Source of the DNA: Bryobacterales bacterium
Lineage (GTDB): Bacteria; Acidobacteriota; Terriglobia; Bryobacterales; Bryobacteraceae
NCBI GenBank assembly: GCA_016713735.1
Contig: JADJOP010000009.1
Location: 124,001-188,000, forward strand
Direction of reading: 5' to 3'
DNA: 64,000 nt
Position numbers and translations under genes: made by a program. Of the stretch, positions 36,354-45,093 are shown in pieces. Position 1 is the stretch's first letter. Each line of letters starts with the position of its first letter. Under the pieces are notes generated by a model that saw nothing but the letters and a program-made list of their open reading frames with translations, searched no databases and had not been told where the DNA came from.

Positions 36354-36935
36354 CTATAGCGCGCGGCTCGAAACGGCCAGCATCCGCGCCGGGCTTATTG
36401 AATCGTTGATCCAGCGGAAGGGCGTTTGCGGCGCGAGGGTCACTGCGTCGCCGCTCGTCAGCACCTGGCGCGACTCGGCCAGAACGAGCGTTACCTCTCC
36501 GGAGACGACATAAACGAATTGCTCGCGGGTCAGGCTATGTGGCTTCTTGCCGCTCGTGCCGCCCGCACGCAGCGTGATGAGCACCGGTTCGAGCCTCGTC
36601 GCGCGGTCGGGGCCCAGACTTTCGATGCGCGCTTTTGACCATCCACTGTCGAGCTTCGGACGTTGCCTTGCCCGCACAACCACGGACGATCGCGGTTCCC
36701 CGGCCTGGAACAGTTCGACTAGAGTAACCTCGAGCGCCGCCGCGATCTTCTCCAGCGACGCGATGGAGGGCGATGCCAGTCCGTTCTCCACCTGCGAAAG
36801 AAAACTGGGCGAAAAGCCAGCCTTGGCGGCCAGCGTCCGGACCGACAACCGGCGGTGTTCGCGAAGCTGGCGAATCAGATCACCCAGTTGATGCTCTGCG
36901 CTCACCGTGGCCATCGGGTTGTCATGCTCCTGCAT
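36354..36935 (-). CDS. XRE-family regulator with C-terminal cupin domain
   Basis: A 193-aa regulator. The N-terminus is a HTH_3 domain (LGDLIRQLREHRRLSVRTLAAKAGFSPSFLSQVENGLASPSIASLEKIAAAL), the C-terminus a cupin barrel (about 115-190; REQFVYVVSGEVTLVLAESRQVLTSGDAVTLAPQTPFRW) that would bind a small ligand. Proteins of this layout control amino-acid, polyamine or sugar catabolic genes. It is located 43 bp upstream of a sulfatase and may be cotranscribed with it. Starts at 36935 or 36914 are both possible. A 21-bp motif containing a perfect palindrome overlaps its start region and recurs upstream of prfC. Confidence 0.85.
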   Translation of the reverse strand: MQEHDNPMATVSAEHQLGDLIRQLREHRRLSVRTLAAKAGFSPSFLSQVENGLASPSIASLEKIAAALEVTLVELFQAGEPRSSVVVRARQRPKLDSGWSKARIESLGPDRATRLEPVLITLRAGGTSGKKPHSLTREQFVYVVSGEVTLVLAESRQVLTSGDAVTLAPQTPFRWINDSISPARMLAVSSRAL

Positions 36936-36937
36936 CC

Positions 36938-36959
36938 ACTGTACAGTAATACTGAACAC
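36938..36959 (-). promoter_or_regulatory. Shared 21-bp motif, copy 1 (candidate XRE-cupin operator)
   Basis: Positions 36939-36959 match 38860-38880 at 19 of 21 bases (both begin CTGTA and end ACTGAACAC on the plus strand). This copy contains the perfect 10-bp palindrome ACTGTACAGT (36938-36947), as expected for a dimeric regulator, and lies right at the start of the XRE-cupin gene. Confidence 0.5.
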
Positions 36960-37128
36960 CAGAAAAACCGGGCGGCACCGCAGTGCGCCGCGCCACCGGG
37001 ACGCTCAACAGCGCCATCAGGATGATCAGCAACACTGCCCGCCTGCCATCTGATCGAGTTGGCCGAACTCCTGCCAACGACTCGCCCCTCAAATCCAATC
37101 GCCTCCCGCCGGCGAGTATCGAGGCGGG

Positions 37129-38760
37129 CTATAGGGCCTGGCTGGTCTCACGAAACTCGACCTCTGGATAGAGCCGGATCAGGTGCTGCACGTCCCATGT
37201 AGTCGAGAAGAGGCACACCCGATCGTCATTCTGATCGCGGGCCAGTGAAACCCCCGTGCTTGGCCATCGCACGCGGGCTACGGCCTCGGGAGAGCCATGG
37301 GGCCACCTTGCGCACACATAGGGCAGCGCATCTACCCTTGCTCGAACACCATACTCCTGCAGCAGCCTCGACTCCACCACGTCAAACTGTAGCCGCCCCA
37401 CCGCCCCCAGGATCGGTTCCCGCCGCTGGCTGGCCTCGGCGTAGTAAACCTGGACCACGCCTTCTTCCGCCAGTTGCGATACGCCTTTCCTGAACTGCTT
37501 GCTCCGGCTGACAGCCACGTTTTGCAGAATGCCGAAATACTCCGGCTGAAAACTGTGACCCCGGTCCAACTCGATTCCCGGCCCGGCGCTGAGCGTGTCG
37601 CCAATGGCAAACATCCCGGGATTCACCACGCCGACTACATCTCCCGCGAATGCCGCATCCACGGTCTGCCGGTCGCGGGCAAACAGCCGGTGCAACCTTG
37701 TCATGCGGATCTGCTTTCCCAGCCGCGGATGATGCACGAGCATATCGCGCTCAAAGACGCCGGAACAGATGCGCAGGATGGCCATACTGTCCCGATGCAT
37801 CGGGTCCATGTTCCCTTGAATCTTGAACACGAACGCCGAGAATCCGCCGCTGATCGGATCAACCGGGCCCACTTTGCCTATTCGAGCTCTTGGGGGAGGC
37901 GCGAGACTGGCCAGCGCATGCAGAAACGTATCAAGTCCGAAGTTGTTGAGTGCGCTGCCGAAGAAAACCGGAGTTTGCCCGCCTTGCAGAAACAACTCTC
38001 TGTCGAACGGGGCCACGACGCCCGCCAGCAGGTCCGACGATTCTCGAGCCTGATGGGCGTGGAGTGAGCCGGCGAGCGCCTCAAACTCCGGATCGTCCAC
38101 CATCACCTCCGAGCGCAGCGCCCGCAATTGTCCTCCGGCGCTCCGGACATACCGCAGGAACCGCTTCGATTCCAAATCAACAACGCCTTGAAATTGTGCC
38201 CCGTACCCCACGGGCCAGTTCATCGGGCAGGCCGCGATCCCCAACACCTTTTCGATTTCGTCCAACAACTCCATCGGATCGCGCCCTGGCTGATCCATCT
38301 TGTTCACAAACGTCAGAATCGGAATCCTGCGCATGCGGCATACCTCGAACAGCTTGCGCGTCTGCGGCTCGATCCCCTTGGCGCCATCCAACACCATCAC
38401 CGCGCTATCGACAGCCGTGAGGGTCCGATAGGTATCTTCGCTGAAGTCCTGGTGGCCGGGCGTGTCGAGAAGATTGAAGAGCAGTCCTTCATGCTCAAAC
38501 TGCAGGACCGTCGAGGTGATGCTGATGCCACGCGCCTGTTCCATCGCCATCCAGTCGGAGGTGGCGTGGCTCCGCTGTTTCTTGGGTCTGACCGAACCGG
38601 CCGTGTCCACCGCTCCCGCATAGAGGAGCAGTTTTTCCGTGAGCGTCGTTTTCCCAGCGTCCGGATGGCTGATGATCGCGAATGTACGGCGGCGCAGAAT
38701 CTCATGCGGCAATATGCCGCCGTGCGAGGCAGCGGTTGGTTGAGGGAGGACAGTGCTCAT
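37129..38760 (-). CDS. prfC: Peptide chain release factor 3
   Basis: A 543-aa translational GTPase. G motifs are FAIISHPDAGKTTLTEKLL (P loop), ARGISITSTVLQFEH, LLDTPGHQDFSEDTYRTL, FVNKMDQPGRDP and FFGSALNNFG. The C-terminal RF3-specific part has FKIQGNMDPMHRDSMAILRICSG and LQFDVVESRLLQEYGV. It ejects RF1/RF2 from the ribosome after termination. The ATG at 38760 precedes the conserved ILRRRTFAI; the open frame extends to 38880 but that extension has no family support and contains the shared 21-bp motif. Confidence 0.93.
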   Translation of the reverse strand: MSTVLPQPTAASHGGILPHEILRRRTFAIISHPDAGKTTLTEKLLLYAGAVDTAGSVRPKKQRSHATSDWMAMEQARGISITSTVLQFEHEGLLFNLLDTPGHQDFSEDTYRTLTAVDSAVMVLDGAKGIEPQTRKLFEVCRMRRIPILTFVNKMDQPGRDPMELLDEIEKVLGIAACPMNWPVGYGAQFQGVVDLESKRFLRYVRSAGGQLRALRSEVMVDDPEFEALAGSLHAHQARESSDLLAGVVAPFDRELFLQGGQTPVFFGSALNNFGLDTFLHALASLAPPPRARIGKVGPVDPISGGFSAFVFKIQGNMDPMHRDSMAILRICSGVFERDMLVHHPRLGKQIRMTRLHRLFARDRQTVDAAFAGDVVGVVNPGMFAIGDTLSAGPGIELDRGHSFQPEYFGILQNVAVSRSKQFRKGVSQLAEEGVVQVYYAEASQRREPILGAVGRLQFDVVESRLLQEYGVRARVDALPYVCARWPHGSPEAVARVRWPSTGVSLARDQNDDRVCLFSTTWDVQHLIRLYPEVEFRETSQAL

Positions 38761-38859
38761 CAATCTGGGTGGGGACGCCTTCCACGGATTCAACGGTGAG
38801 TGCCCGCGTGTTACCGATTTTCGGGGAGAATCTTCACGCACATTTACCGGGAAGTGCCT

Positions 38860-38880
38860 CTGTATAGTAACACTGAACAC
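38860..38880 (-). promoter_or_regulatory. Shared 21-bp motif, copy 2 upstream of prfC
   Basis: Nearly identical to the motif at 36939-36959 and in the same orientation relative to its downstream gene, about 100 bp before the prfC ATG. The palindrome is imperfect here. Flanking bases are unrelated, so only the motif is conserved. Confidence 0.45.
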
Positions 38881-39263
38881 TCGTCACTTGCAGATTTCCC
38901 GTGGTGGACGCCAGCAGCACCTTCGATGGTGAAAGGCTCAAAGGCAATGCCCACAGCGTGCCGCCGACGAAGAGTTTGAACGGCGGCGCATGCGCACAAT
39001 CACGACGTCCTTCCATGATCCTGGAGCGCTGTCCAGGAGGCTGAGACAGTAAGTCGACGAGTAATATGTGGATACTCCCCGTCCATCCCTCCGCGCTGCA
39101 GCCCGGCACAAGCCTCACGGGCCCTGGCCACTCCAGCCCCTCTCGCACCTACAGCCCGTCACGAACCGTCGTTGCCGGCTGGCCGGAACGATCAGGTTCC
39201 AGGACTTCGTCGCGCATCTCATGCATCCCAGCGCGCAAAGCAATATGATCGAACCGAGGAACA
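38881..39263. other. Intergenic region between prfC and the fourth sulfatase
   Basis: About 380 bp between divergently transcribed genes (500 bp from the preferred prfC start). I see no gene, RNA or strong hairpin in it. The 21-bp motif ends at its left edge, and ATG-proximal AGGAACA precedes the sulfatase start. Confidence 0.5.
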
Positions 39264-41084
39264 ATGCCGTCCAGCTCTCCGCTCTCCCGCCGTCAGTGGC
39301 TCAACTCCCTATCTCTCGGCCTCGCCAGCGCCAGCGCCGCTCGCCCGCAACAAGGCTGCGCCGTCACGCCCGCCAACACCTTCGCCGGCGTCATCGGGCG
39401 GACCGCCGCCGATTCCAAGCCTGCACCCCTCGACGCCGGCAACGCCCGCTCCGGCAGCCCCAACATACTCTACATCCTTCTCGACGACACCGGCTTCTCC
39501 GATCTCCACTGCTTCGGATCGGAAGCCGCCACACCCAACATCGACGCCCTCGCCGCCGCCGGCCTGCTCTATAACAACTTCCACAGTAAGGCCATCTGCT
39601 CGCCAACCCGGGCTTCTCTTCTCACCGGCCGCAACAGCCACGCCGTCGGCATGAAAGAGCTTGCTGGAGCCGACCAGGGTTATCCTCACTCCCGTGGCCG
39701 TGTCACTCCAGCCGCAGCCACCGCCGCCCAGATCCTCGGCGCGCATGGTTACAGCACCTACGGCGTAGGCAAGTGGCATCTCGTACCGGCGGCGGATATG
39801 AAAGCCTCGGGCTCCCGCGCCCACTGGCCCCTGCAAAAGGGATTCGACCGCTGGTACGGCTTCCTCTCCGGCTGGACCGATCAGTACAAACCCGATCTGT
39901 TCGAAGACAACCACACCATCCCGCGCCCCAACCGCCCGGACTATCACTTCTCCGTCGACATCGTCGACAAGTCCATCGGAATGATGGACCAGCATCTTAC
40001 TGCCGATCCCGGCAAGCCCTTCTTCCTCTATGTGGCCTTCGGCGCCACTCATGCTCCCATTCAGGTACCCAAGACTTACACCGAGAAGTACGTCTCCACG
40101 TTCCAGCGCGGCTGGGACCAGATCCGCCAGGAACGCCATCAACGCCAGCTCGCCTTGGGCGTCATCCCGCCCGGCACCAAACTCCCTCCCCGCAATCCCG
40201 GCGACCCCGCCTGGGCCGATCTCAGCGCCGAGGAACAAGCCGTCCACACGCGCTTCATGGCCGCCTACGCCGGCTTCCTCGAACACACCGACGAACAAAT
40301 CGGACGCCTTGTCGCCTATCTCAAGGAACACAAGCTCTTCGACAACACCGCCATCTTCCTCATGTCCGATAACGGCGGCGCCCCCGAAGCCGGCGTCAAG
40401 GGCGGCTTTGCCCGTCCCTACGGCGACCCCACCACCATTCACCAAATGCACGAACGTCTGGACGAGATGGGCACGCCGACCACCCAGCCCCTTTACGCGC
40501 GCCCCTGGGCCTACGCTTCCAACACCCCATTTCCCTTCTACAAGCTCTGGCCCTACGCCGGCGGTGTGCAAACCCCGTTCGTGTTCTCCTGGCCCTCCGG
40601 GATCCGCCAGACCGGCCTCCGCCAACAGTTCGTCGATGTCATCGACATCACGCCCACCGCGCTCGATATCGCCGGCATCGAAGCTCCCGCCGTGTTCCAT
40701 GGCGTCTGCCAGATGCCCATGCAGGGCAAGAGCATTCGCCCCACGTTCAACGACGCCAAGAGTCCCGACCCGCGCGACCGTCAGTACTACGAGCTCTGGG
40801 GCAGCCGGGGCATCTGGCACGACGGTTGGAAAGCGGTCGGCATCCACACCCCCGGAACCAGTTTCGACAACGACCGGTGGGAACTCTACCACGTCGCCGT
40901 GGACTTCTCCGAGTCCCAAAAACTCGCCGCGCAGCACCCCGAAAAGCTCGAAGAGTTAAAGCGGCTCTGGTGGGCCGAGGCGGAGAAGAACGGCGCGCTT
41001 CCGCTACTCGAAGCCCCTGGCGGCCGCCGCGCAACCTATGACCAGGCCCTGCCGCCATCCGCCCGGACCGCACCCAGGCGTTGA
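39264..41084 (+). CDS. Exported arylsulfatase (CSPTR type)
   Basis: A 606-aa sulfatase with a Tat-like leader (LSRRQWLNSLSLGLASASA) and a long Pro/Ala linker before the catalytic domain. The signature is C112-S-P-T-R116 followed by ASLLTGRNSHAVGM. Metal-binding blocks are NILYILLDDTGFSD and IFLMSDNGGAPEAGVKGG. Length and sequence place it with the large arylsulfatases (AtsA-like, about 550 aa) acting on aromatic or alkyl sulfates as well as carbohydrates. It stands alone and converges with the PHP metallohydrolase gene. Confidence 0.9.
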   Translation: MPSSSPLSRRQWLNSLSLGLASASAARPQQGCAVTPANTFAGVIGRTAADSKPAPLDAGNARSGSPNILYILLDDTGFSDLHCFGSEAATPNIDALAAAGLLYNNFHSKAICSPTRASLLTGRNSHAVGMKELAGADQGYPHSRGRVTPAAATAAQILGAHGYSTYGVGKWHLVPAADMKASGSRAHWPLQKGFDRWYGFLSGWTDQYKPDLFEDNHTIPRPNRPDYHFSVDIVDKSIGMMDQHLTADPGKPFFLYVAFGATHAPIQVPKTYTEKYVSTFQRGWDQIRQERHQRQLALGVIPPGTKLPPRNPGDPAWADLSAEEQAVHTRFMAAYAGFLEHTDEQIGRLVAYLKEHKLFDNTAIFLMSDNGGAPEAGVKGGFARPYGDPTTIHQMHERLDEMGTPTTQPLYARPWAYASNTPFPFYKLWPYAGGVQTPFVFSWPSGIRQTGLRQQFVDVIDITPTALDIAGIEAPAVFHGVCQMPMQGKSIRPTFNDAKSPDPRDRQYYELWGSRGIWHDGWKAVGIHTPGTSFDNDRWELYHVAVDFSESQKLAAQHPEKLEELKRLWWAEAEKNGALPLLEAPGGRRATYDQALPPSARTAPRR

Positions 41085-41105
41085 TCGTCAACCCGGCACG
41101 CGGAG

Positions 41106-42668
41106 CTACGCCCGCTTTTCCACCCAGATCGGGCTCGACCATGCCAGTTGCCCGTTGGCTTGCACGACGCGGACGTAATACCAATCGGTTTGCGATCCGT
41201 CGCCTTCGTCGCTGTAAGTAAAGCTCGTTTCCGAATGCTCCTGAAACACCAGCCGGTTCAGGAGTCCCGATTCCTTCGGGAAATCCCCCGTATAGACCAC
41301 TTCGCTCGACTCGGCCAACTCCCTCAGCGTCATCGTCACGCTGTGCTCGATGGGCTTCTTCAGCGTGACCGTGATCTTCGAGTCCGGTCCGCCGTTCATT
41401 TTGAGCACGACGGCCTTTTGAGACCGGTCCTCCACCTGCTGCCGCAGCGCCGTGAACGACCGAACGCGCAGGCTGGAGGATGTCCGTTCCAGTATCTGAT
41501 CCCGGCGGTCCTCTTCGAGCGGCCCTGGCGTGAAGCACGGTTGCACTGCTTGAATCGAGCCTTTGTCGATGGCCATTTGAAAGTCCCAATCGCAAACGCG
41601 GGTGATGCCCAGGGCCGGCCATGGTCCCCAGCCATACTCGAACCTGAGCAGCAGAGTGCCGCCCCAACTCGACGCCGTCGTCGTCCGGTCCATGGGGAAG
41701 TTTCGATGCACGACCCGGTTGTTCTTCAGAATCTCCACGCGGTCGATCTGATCCCAGCCCGCGACCTTCACGGAGAGGTTTCGCGAGCGTGCATACGGCA
41801 ATTCACGGCCCATGATTCGCCCATTGACCCTGAAATCGACAACGATCCGGTCACCCGTAACGGCGTAGGTGCGGCGGTCGAGCAATGCCCTGTGAATCTC
41901 CTCGCGCGTTAAGGAAGGCGCCAGCACAACAGCGAGCCCCTCGCCATAACCGCCCGGGTACCCGAGATGATCGTCAGTGGAGGCGATCACGCCGAGCCGG
42001 TGTCCCTGCGCCAGATAGTATTGCAGCGTGTTCTTCGTCCAGCGCCCCGGTTCGGTGTGTCTCAGATAGGGATATGGCGCGCGGTCGTGTTCTGCGTTGC
42101 CCCACTCGGAATACATCTCCAGCACGGGCGAAACTGCCGGATCCCGGAGAGCGATGTTGGCTCCGCGCCGTCCCTGCCGCACCGCCGGATGATGCGGAAT
42201 CATGATGCAGCCGTTCCGCTTGGCGAATGCCTGCAGTTGCTTCACTTCTCCGGGGGTGTACAACTCCGCGTCGAGCGTCGGGAAAATGACGTGGTAGTCG
42301 CCCGAGTTCGTGGAGTGCCACTCGTAGCCGGCCAGCGTGGCGAATTTGCCGGGCGCGTCGAATTCCCGCACCAGTTTCAATACCTCGGGCCACCGCGCCT
42401 TCGTCACCGCGAAGCCGTTGATCCACTTGTGCTCGACATTGCCCTCGTAGTGGCCGATATCGTTCCACCAGGCATGCGGCGTATAGGCGAAGAAGTCCAG
42501 GTGATTCCGCGCATTTTCAAATGCCCGCCGCAGCGAGCCTTGCGCATAGCCCACATTCCCGTGATTGTGCAGATCGCCGAAGTAGACGTTCAGCTGTTGC
42601 TCACTTTGCTGGGCCAGCGCTGGAGCGGCCAGCATCGTGGATACAAAGTGCCGCCGGGATACTTTCAT
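41106..42668 (-). CDS. Tat-exported PHP-like metallohydrolase (DUF3604/CehA-McbA type)
   Basis: A 520-aa protein with a twin-arginine leader (KVSRRHFVSTMLAAPALA). The metal-binding motifs of the PHP superfamily are visible: YFGDLHNHGNV (HxH), YTPHAWW, AGYEWHS, IMIPHHPAVRQG and IASTDDHLGYPG. This pattern is that of DUF3604 and CehA/McbA hydrolases, which cleave phosphoester or carbamate/ester bonds. The C-terminal 150 aa form beta-rich domains. The start at the RR leader is preferred over an upstream open extension. Substrate unknown; the surroundings suggest polysaccharide or sulfate-ester catabolism. Confidence 0.82.
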   Translation of the reverse strand: MKVSRRHFVSTMLAAPALAQQSEQQLNVYFGDLHNHGNVGYAQGSLRRAFENARNHLDFFAYTPHAWWNDIGHYEGNVEHKWINGFAVTKARWPEVLKLVREFDAPGKFATLAGYEWHSTNSGDYHVIFPTLDAELYTPGEVKQLQAFAKRNGCIMIPHHPAVRQGRRGANIALRDPAVSPVLEMYSEWGNAEHDRAPYPYLRHTEPGRWTKNTLQYYLAQGHRLGVIASTDDHLGYPGGYGEGLAVVLAPSLTREEIHRALLDRRTYAVTGDRIVVDFRVNGRIMGRELPYARSRNLSVKVAGWDQIDRVEILKNNRVVHRNFPMDRTTTASSWGGTLLLRFEYGWGPWPALGITRVCDWDFQMAIDKGSIQAVQPCFTPGPLEEDRRDQILERTSSSLRVRSFTALRQQVEDRSQKAVVLKMNGGPDSKITVTLKKPIEHSVTMTLRELAESSEVVYTGDFPKESGLLNRLVFQEHSETSFTYSDEGDGSQTDWYYVRVVQANGQLAWSSPIWVEKRA

Positions 42669-42903
42669 GCCGAGCAGCATAGCATGGGCCGTACGCAGGT
42701 CCGGCGCCCATATCCAGATGAATACGCGGCTTCCCGCGCACACCACCCCGGCCTGCCCCGAAGTGTCCCGGTGTCAAGGAATCAGAATCAGAAGGCAACG
42801 AGGATCGAACGCGTTTGGGCACGGTGAGGCCCGATTGATGGGGTTTTGTTACGGTTTTGCCACGGTTGGGAGGCTTGGGGCTTGATTGGGGCGCTTCGGG
42901 CGG

Positions 42904-42932
42904 TTTCGGAAATTGCAAAAGTGGTTTAAAAT
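42904..42932 (+). promoter_or_regulatory. Putative tRNA-Pro promoter
   Basis: TTTCGG (42904-42909) and TAAAAT (42927-42932) are spaced by 17 bp, placing a transcription start about 12 nt before the tRNA. The region is markedly AT-rich relative to its surroundings. Confidence 0.35.
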
Positions 42933-42950
42933 CAAGGAAGCAGCAAATGT

Positions 42951-43027
42951 CGGGGCGTAGCGCAGCCTGGTAGCGCACCTGCCTTGGGCGCAGGGGGTCG
43001 CGTGTTCAAATCACGCCGCCCCGACCA
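42951..43027 (+). tRNA. tRNA-Pro (anticodon TGG)
   Basis: A full cloverleaf can be drawn. The acceptor stem pairs CGGGGCG (42951-42957) with CGCCCCG (43017-43023). The anticodon stem CCTGC/GCAGG holds the loop CTTGGGC with anticodon TGG reading CCA and CCG-type proline codons. A GTTCAAATC T-loop is present, and discriminator A and CCA are encoded at 43024-43027. Confidence 0.97.
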
Positions 43028-43062
43028 AACACTCGGTTGTCCCCCCTGGACGAATCCGAACG

Positions 43063-43083
43063 CCGGAAACAGCCTGTTTCCGG
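43063..43083 (+). terminator. Hairpin after tRNA-Pro
   Basis: A 9-bp perfect stem (CCGGAAACA at 43063-43071 with TGTTTCCGG at 43075-43083) and a 3-nt loop lie 36 bp after the tRNA. There is no T tract, so it may act in processing or as a weak terminator. Confidence 0.4.
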
Positions 43084-43110
43084 GTATCGTAAACGTAAGG
43101 ACCCATCACC

Positions 43111-45082
43111 ATGATTCGAGTTCAGGGCGAAGTGTGTTCGCGGTTGGAGGAGTCGCTGCGACTGGAGTGGCTGGAGACCAACGGGGAGGGCGGGTTCGCC
43201 TCGGGAACGGTCGCTGGTGCAAACACGCGGCGGTATCACGGGCTGTTGATCGCGGCGACGAAGCCTCCGGTGGGGCGTTTGGTGCTGCTGGCGAAGCTCG
43301 AAGAGACGCTGGTGGTGGGCGGGCAGCGGTTTGAGTTGGGGGTGAACGAGTACCCGGGAGCCGTGCATCCGCGGGGACACGTGTGGTTGCGGGAGTTCCG
43401 GTTGGACCCCTGGCCGTGCTGGGTGTGGGAAGTGGGCGGGGTGCGCGTGGAGAAGTGTGTGTTCGCGGTGCACGGTGAGAACACGATGGTGGTGGCATAT
43501 GCGTGCGAGGGTTCACCGGAAGTGGAGTTGGAGTTGCGGCCGCTGATCGCGTTTCGCGACTACCATGCGCTCACGCGCGAGAACGGTTCGCTGGATCGGC
43601 GGTTGGAGAGCGGCGAGGGCTGGGTGCGCTTGGCGCCGTATGCGGGGCTAGCGCCGTTGTATCTGAGCCATAACGCAACGGGGGCAGAAGTAAGCGGGCA
43701 TTGGTATCGCGACTTCGAATATGCGCGCGAACGGGAGCGGGGTTTGGATTTCCGCGAAGATCTTTTTCAACCGCTCGTGCTGCGATACCGGCTGCGGGGG
43801 GGCGAGATGGCGGTGTGCGTGGCGTCGACGGAGAGGCGGGAGGCAGGCCGTGCGGCGGAGATGCGCGAACAGGAGCGCGAGCGGCGGGCACGGGTGATGG
43901 AGCCGTCTCCGGCGCGGGAGCCGGTGGTGCAGGAGTTGACGTCTGCGGCGGATCAGTTTCTGGTGAAGCGGGGCGAGGGCTGGACGGTGATTGCAGGCTA
44001 TCCGTGGTTTAGCGATTGGGGTCGCGACACGATGATCGCGCTGCCTGGGCTGACGCTGGCGACGGGGCGCTTCGAAGTGGCGCGAGGGATCCTGCTGGCC
44101 TTTGCCGAAAGCATGGACCAGGGGATGCTGCCGAACCGGTTTCCCGATGCCGGTGAGGAGCCGGAGTACAACACGGTGGATGCGACGCTGTGGTTCATCG
44201 AGGCTGTGCGAGCCTATGTGGCATACACAGGCGATGCGGCGTTTGTGCGCGAGCACCTGTGGCCCAAGCTCGTGGAGATGGTCGAGTGGCATCTGCGCGG
44301 AACGCGATACGGGATTCGCATGGATGCCGACGGCCTTCTTGCGGCGAGCCTGGGGTGCAACTGACGTGGATGGACGCCAAGATCGGCGGTTGGGTGGTGA
44401 CGCCGCGCTCAGGGAAGCCGGTGGAGATCCAGGCGCTCTGGCACAACGCGCTGTGCGTGATGCGCGACTTGAGCCGGCAGTTTGGCGAAGGCGAGCGGGC
44501 GCTGTTCCTGGGGCAACTGGCAGCGCGGGCGCAATCGAGCTTCGCCGAGTTGTTTTGGAATGAGAGCGCGGGCGGGTTATATGACGTGGTGAACGGCGCG
44601 GAGCGGGATGCGTCAGTGCGGCCGAACCAGATCTTCGCAGTGAGCCTGCACCATGCTCTGTTGGAGGGCGAGCGGGCGCGGAGGTGGTGGATCTGGTGCA
44701 GCGGGAGTTGTGGACGACGAAAGGGCTGCGGACGCTGGCGCGTGGCGATGCCCTGTACAAGGGGCGCCATGGCGGGGACGTTTGGGCGCGCGACTCGGCG
44801 TATCACCAGGGTACGGTGTGGCCGTGGCTGCTTGGGCCTTTCGTTACGGCATATGTGAAGGTGAACGGCGGCTCGGCGGAGGCGCGGGAGATAGCGCGCG
44901 GCTGGGTGCGGGCGTTTTCGCAAGCGATGCGCGAGGAGTGTTTGGGCCAGGTGAGCGAGGTGGCCGATGGCGACGCGCCTCACGCGTGGGGCGGCTGCGT
45001 GGCGCAGGCATGGAGCGTGGCGGAGCTGCTGCGTTGCTATGTGGAAGACGCGCGGGAAGACTGCGGGCGCGAAACGTCGTAG
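43111..45082 (+). CDS. Glycogen debranching enzyme (amylo-alpha-1,6-glucosidase), two frameshifts
   Basis: The archaeal/bacterial type of debranching enzyme. The N-terminal domain (LEWLETNGEGGFASGTVAGANTRRYHGLLIA) and catalytic (alpha/alpha)6 barrel blocks (GYPWFSDWGRDTMIALPGL; MLPNRFPDAGEEPEYNTVDATLWFIEAV; VQLTWMDAKIGGWVVTPRSGKPVEIQALW; FAVSLHHALL; DVWARDSAYHQGTVWPWLLGPF) are all present but in three frames. Each join is repaired by adding one G in a short G run (about 44343 and 44680), giving about 656 aa, the normal length. It hydrolyses alpha-1,6 branch points of glycogen or amylopectin in the cytosol. I treat the breaks as likely base-calling errors. The next gene starts 11 bp later. Confidence 0.85.
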
Positions 45083-45093
45083 GCTGGTGATCG

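Noticed and set aside
36957..38880. GTG start codons at 36959 (XRE-cupin) and 38880 (prfC)
   Set aside because: Both fall in the same 21-bp repeated motif and add residues not found in either family; downstream ATG codons are better.
39309..40937. Minus-strand 542-codon open frame opposite the fourth sulfatase
   Set aside because: Gly/Val-rich antisense shadow of a complete sulfatase.
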